64,000 bases of DNA from CBDBDZ01 sp965204215 (GTDB taxonomy: Bacteria; Pseudomonadota; Gammaproteobacteria; Pseudomonadales; GM7GCV1). Both the position numbers and the translations under genes were made by a program. The notes beneath the pieces are model-generated. The model did not search any database, was not told the DNA's origin, and saw nothing but the letters and a program-made list of their open reading frames with translations. Below are positions 61,215-64,000 of this stretch, in pieces. The DNA lies in contig CBDBDZ010000014.1 in assembly GCA_965204215.1 (NCBI GenBank), positions 1,054,001 through 1,118,000 on the forward strand. Reading direction: 5' to 3'. Numbering within the stretch: the stretch's first letter is position 1; the number at the start of each line of letters is the position of its first letter.

Positions 61215-61709
61215 ATGTCAGATTTATTAACTTTTGAAAATGTTGTTGGTGTCGCCACAATTGTAACCTCCATCGGAATTATATTCTCTAGCTGTCGATA
61301 TGTTTGGTCATTGCATCAAAAAAGGGAAGAAGATATTAATAAAGCAACTTTAGATTTAGAATCATTTTTTAAAGCACATAGAGCGCGTTTAAATTCAGAA
61401 CAACCAATTTCGGATACAACTCAAGCCAAAATCGAAGATTTTAGAGTATTTATATTGCTAACATATATTGAATTAACTGAAAAAATTAAAAGGGCAAGGT
61501 TTTATATGTGGGCAGGGTATGATTTATCCCTGATACTAATAGGATTACTGTTTTTTAATCGTGATAATGTTGTTAATGCGTTGGCACTAATAATGACTCT
61601 TTGCTTTTCATTATTTCTTTATTACTACTTTAAAGGTGAAGAAAAAAAGCATATTTTAAAAAAGGAAAACATTTATTTTTCATATCTTCATAATCTTAAA
61701 GTAAAATGA
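61215..61709 (+). CDS. Small membrane protein, probable phage moron
   Basis: A 164-residue protein with three predicted membrane spans: VVGVATIVTSIGIIF (~10-25), YDLSLILIGLLFF (~104-116) and NALALIMTLCFSLFLYYYF (~121-140). Between the first and second is a charged cytoplasmic-type helix region (HQKREEDINKATLDLESFF, EKIKRARFY), and a Lys-rich tail follows. No family was recognised; the layout recalls small 2-3 TM effector or exclusion proteins. It is the only + strand gene in the prophage part, strongly AT-rich, with its own upstream region and a structured 3' end, which is how morons look. It is convergent with the MuF gene 73 bases away. Confidence 0.65.
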   Translation: MSDLLTFENVVGVATIVTSIGIIFSSCRYVWSLHQKREEDINKATLDLESFFKAHRARLNSEQPISDTTQAKIEDFRVFILLTYIELTEKIKRARFYMWAGYDLSLILIGLLFFNRDNVVNALALIMTLCFSLFLYYYFKGEEKKHILKKENIYFSYLHNLKVK

Positions 61710-61712
61710 AAA

Positions 61713-61781
61713 CACAACAGCGGCAAAATTTGTCTCCCATTGGTGCCGTTGGTGGGGAGGGGAGTCCACCACGCTGTTGTG
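61713..61781. terminator. Structured element between convergent genes (branched stem-loop)
   Basis: CACAACAGCG (61713-61722) pairs perfectly with CGCTGTTGTG (61772-61781). Inside are GGCA/TGCC around TTGTCTCCCATT and GGTGG/CCACC around a G-rich loop, so a three-way junction is possible. It starts 3 bases after the + gene and ends 1 base before the stop of the - gene. It probably ends transcription from both sides, though no T-run was seen. Confidence 0.5.
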
Positions 61782-61782
61782 A

Positions 61783-62979
61783 TTACTGGCTATCCAATTC
61801 CCTAAAAAACTTCCTACCTTGTTTGCGCATACGCTCAATAGCTTTAGTGCGCTGTTTGTCTTTTGAACTAAGTCGATATAGGTTAGCTGCAAAGGTGCCT
61901 TCCTCCTCACTTACCCGTACTATAGTAATAAAGCCATCGGGTTCATTGAGTACATAGGCCAAATCGTTTTTAGCTACTTGAATTTTTTCACCTCTGGCTA
62001 TTGCCTGGGGAATTTTGCTGTAGTCACTGGCTTTAATGTTGGGGTGGTGATCTTTCTGTTTTTTAATAGTGCGCGGTAATAACGCCACTGTTCTACCTTT
62101 GGCACCAATTAATTTGGTATCGGCTTCACTTAATACCGCAACAGGATAATTACCCTGCGGATTGCTGTGCCAATAATCAAACGCCTCGCTGGCAAGTAGC
62201 GATTCAATAGCAGCTGCACCCAGTTCTGGGCTGCGGTTAACTTTATTGGTAAGGGCATTGAGTATGCCGTATTGCCTTTCTCCAAAGTTGTAATCAAATC
62301 CAGGGTCTACCCCCACAGGGACATTGACAATTTCACCCGTGCGTTTATTCACCCATTCGCGCTGGCGAAGCGGTGGGGCTTCTTTGGTCATGTATCGACC
62401 AGTATTTTTTAAGTGCTCAAATTCGCGGCGACTTACTTGCCGAACCCGACACTTGCAACCATGACCATTGGGGGGAAAGTTGGTTTTCCAAAATGAGTCA
62501 TCAACTGGTAATAAATAACCTGCCCAATCGACATGCTGTTCTCTATGCTCTTTACTGGGTCCTAACTCATACAATAAATAAGGGTGGGTTTTTTTTGTTT
62601 GTTCCACCCGCTGCCACTGCCCAGCTGCTCGGGCGGTGCGCATATTGGTTTGGTAGATGGTTTTTAAACGCCGAAGGCTACCCAGTTGCACTTCAACCAA
62701 TTTGCCTGTCAATGGATCAAGCTGTTCTTTTTTACCCCACCAGCCTTTACCTTGTAAATAGGGAGTAGCTTGTTTTTTAAATTGGTGAAAGGTGCTGCCG
62801 TCACGCAAATTGTTTGCTAATAGCTGTTGCAGTTCTGAGAGCATATCCAGCTGCATCATCTTGGCAACGGTAAAACTTATGGCGTGTTCCTCGCGCCATA
62901 CATCGGCATAGTTAAACGATGGTTTTAAGCCCTTACGTTTGAAATAATCAAGGGCTTGTTTAGGCGGTTTCGCGCGCAT
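61783..62979 (-). CDS. F: Minor head protein MuF with C-terminal PBECR-like nuclease domain
   Basis: About 398 residues from ATG 62979 (a GTG at 62988 is possible); it overlaps the gp29 end. The N-terminal two thirds are the MuF/SPP1 gp7 family: ADVWREEHAISFTVAKMMQL, YQTNMRTARAAGQWQR, HVDWAGYLLPVDDSFW and PPNGHGCKCRVRQVSRREF with the conserved His/Cys cluster. The last ~110 residues (TVALLPRTIKKQKDHHPNIK, SDYSKIPQAIARGEKIQV, GFITIVRVSEEEGTFAANLY) fit the phage PBECR (Barnase/EndoU/colicin/RelE-like) nuclease pattern often fused to MuF. It may be packaged and injected with phage DNA. Immunity would be expected nearby; the only neighbour is the convergent membrane-protein gene. Confidence 0.82.
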   Translation of the reverse strand: MRAKPPKQALDYFKRKGLKPSFNYADVWREEHAISFTVAKMMQLDMLSELQQLLANNLRDGSTFHQFKKQATPYLQGKGWWGKKEQLDPLTGKLVEVQLGSLRRLKTIYQTNMRTARAAGQWQRVEQTKKTHPYLLYELGPSKEHREQHVDWAGYLLPVDDSFWKTNFPPNGHGCKCRVRQVSRREFEHLKNTGRYMTKEAPPLRQREWVNKRTGEIVNVPVGVDPGFDYNFGERQYGILNALTNKVNRSPELGAAAIESLLASEAFDYWHSNPQGNYPVAVLSEADTKLIGAKGRTVALLPRTIKKQKDHHPNIKASDYSKIPQAIARGEKIQVAKNDLAYVLNEPDGFITIVRVSEEEGTFAANLYRLSSKDKQRTKAIERMRKQGRKFFRELDSQ

Positions 62980-64000
62980 TGCCTTCACCGCGAGCTTTGA
63001 ATAAGGCAGTGGCCAATGCGTCTATTAGCACTGTATTATCACCTTGTAATAATGAGGGTAATAGTTGGGCGAGTTCTTCAGCTGAATTTGTACGGTTGAT
63101 AACCGCCTCAATAGCATCAAATTCAGGTTGTAGTTGAGGCTCCCAATCGTCTAATTCATCATCAATTAATGCCTCGACCTCTTGTTGACGATTGAGTGCA
63201 ACCGTGGCGGAACCAGACTTCTGTTCAGGGGTGCTGGCACCTTGAGCAGTTGGTAAAGTACCGCCTAGAATTTCTTCACCGTCTTGGGGTTTGCGAAAAC
63301 CCAGTTTGTCGCGCACTTCGTCGGCTGACACTTGCAAGCCCTGGGGCAGTAATTTTGCCAGAGCTTCGCTTTTGGTTTTAATGTCTTCAGGTTCATCAAC
63401 CTGAAAGCGAACCTGCGGGTAGCGTTGTTGTGGTCCGTAATTAAAGGCTATAAATGGGCGTATTAAATCCCTGTTAATGGTGCGTTCAAGCTGTCTTACA
63501 TCGGCTTTAACTAATTCCAAACGCACTTCGTTATGCACCTGTGCTTGACTTTGACTACTACCGTCTTCGGTGGTCATCGTCTGACCCAATACCCCTTTGC
63601 TAACTTGCTTATCAAGAAACTCACACAGCCCTTGATAGAGCTTATCACCATTATTACTGGCGGCGCGTTCCACCAACTCAAATTTCATGCTCTCTGGCAT
63701 GATGGCTCTGGCATCTGAACCTATATTCATAATGGCGCGGCGCAGGGTGTTCTTTTCTTCTGGCGTTGCCGTATTGCCGTATTTACCAACCATGATAGGC
63801 ATTCCAAATATTTCTGCAAAGTTCATCCAGTCCGACATGGCAAACGATTTAAGCATATAGGCAATGGATGCCATGCGTGCCAGTGCGCCGCGAACTGGAA
63901 TGCCGCATTTGATTTTGGGCATGTGTACAATAAAGCGATAGTCTGGCAGTGGTTCGCCTTCGGTGGGGTTGTTGTCAGTAATCAATAACAGTTCTCTGCC
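62960..64000 (-). CDS. Mu gp29-like portal protein (DUF935), N-terminus outside the window
   Basis: The frame is open to the right edge (GRELLLITDNN continues past any start), so the first part of a ~500-residue protein is missing. Visible: PVRGALARMASIAYMLKSFA, WMNFAEIFGMPIMVGKYGN, LGQTMTTEDGSSQSQAQVHN (the typical GQT(L/M)T...GS motif), RQLERTINRDLIRPFIAFN and DEPEDIKTKSEALAKLLPQG. The Gln/Glu-rich tail ends LFKARGEGNARETA. It forms the portal through which DNA enters and leaves the head. The terminase genes should lie just outside the window. Confidence 0.92.
   Translation of the reverse strand, partial: GRELLLITDNNPTEGEPLPDYRFIVHMPKIKCGIPVRGALARMASIAYMLKSFAMSDWMNFAEIFGMPIMVGKYGNTATPEEKNTLRRAIMNIGSDARAIMPESMKFELVERAASNNGDKLYQGLCEFLDKQVSKGVLGQTMTTEDGSSQSQAQVHNEVRLELVKADVRQLERTINRDLIRPFIAFNYGPQQRYPQVRFQVDEPEDIKTKSEALAKLLPQGLQVSADEVRDKLGFRKPQDGEEILGGTLPTAQGASTPEQKSGSATVALNRQQEVEALIDDELDDWEPQLQPEFDAIEAVINRTNSAEELAQLLPSLLQGDNTVLIDALATALFKARGEGNARETA

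Noticed and set aside
1..64000. tRNA, rRNA or prophage integrase attachment sites
   Set aside because: I saw no tRNA cloverleaf with acceptor end, no rRNA and no tyrosine integrase. Mu-like phages insert without a tRNA site.

Overview
The window looks like the chromosome of a moderately AT-rich gammaproteobacterium. The evidence is a proteobacterial-type queD end, the IS66, IS630 and IS1380 elements, and a Mu/P2-type prophage; the genus cannot be told from sequence alone. It has three parts: a short housekeeping edge and a polymorphic-toxin (Rhs) island on the + strand (1-34.4 kb), an insertion-sequence pile-up (two IS66 copies at 23.6-29.4 kb and a nested stack at 34.5-40.6 kb), and the late half of a Mu-like prophage on the - strand (40.6-64.0 kb).

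Rhs island. After the 3' end of queD, an AMP-dependent ligase and a hairpin-rich intergenic stretch comes a three-gene + strand cluster: an arylsulfotransferase-like lipoprotein, a small exported acidic protein, and a 3890-residue secreted Rhs protein. That protein has a signal sequence, about 16 fibronectin-III-like units (nine nearly identical, 291 bp each), an SpvB-type domain, FG-GAP/VCBS repeats, YD repeats, an Rhs core and a variable C-terminal toxin tip, and is followed by an immunity-type gene. Downstream are four displaced Rhs cassettes. Each repeats 0.45 to 0.9 thousand residues of the same core but ends in a different toxin tip with its own small downstream gene. Each is preceded by the same ~240-bp linker, which supplies an in-frame leader at two different core junctions. 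Allelic blocks in the cores show recombination among the copies. This cassette bank for tip switching is the most system-like feature of the window.

Mobile elements. Four IS66-family copies share the same termini. Two flank a truncated IS630 gene, and the whole 5.8-kb unit has an outer 8-bp duplication (ACATATTC) but unmatched inner flanks, so it probably moved as a composite transposon; it splits the linker of the third displaced cassette. A third IS66 carries a fourth IS66 (8-bp duplication TTGGCACC) and an intact IS630 (TA duplication) inside its tnpC. Its outer flanks do not match, so the island/prophage junction is probably rearranged. An IS1380-family element (CTAA duplication) splits the prophage major capsid gene.

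Prophage. Read leftward from the right window edge: Mu-type head genes (gp29 portal, MuF with a C-terminal nuclease-like domain, gpI protease with nested scaffold, gpT capsid), two fibre/spike-like genes, Mu-type gp36, FluMu-like protein, gpG and gp37, then a P2-type contractile tail (V, W, J, I, H, FI, FII, E/E', T, U, X, D). The end holds a membrane protein, an SNase-like nuclease and a DNA methyltransferase with a structured leader. A TTTTTTC slippery site joins E to E'. A divergent small membrane-protein gene with operator-like palindromes and a structured 3' end sits between gpI and MuF and looks like a moron. With its capsid gene broken, the prophage is probably defective for virions.
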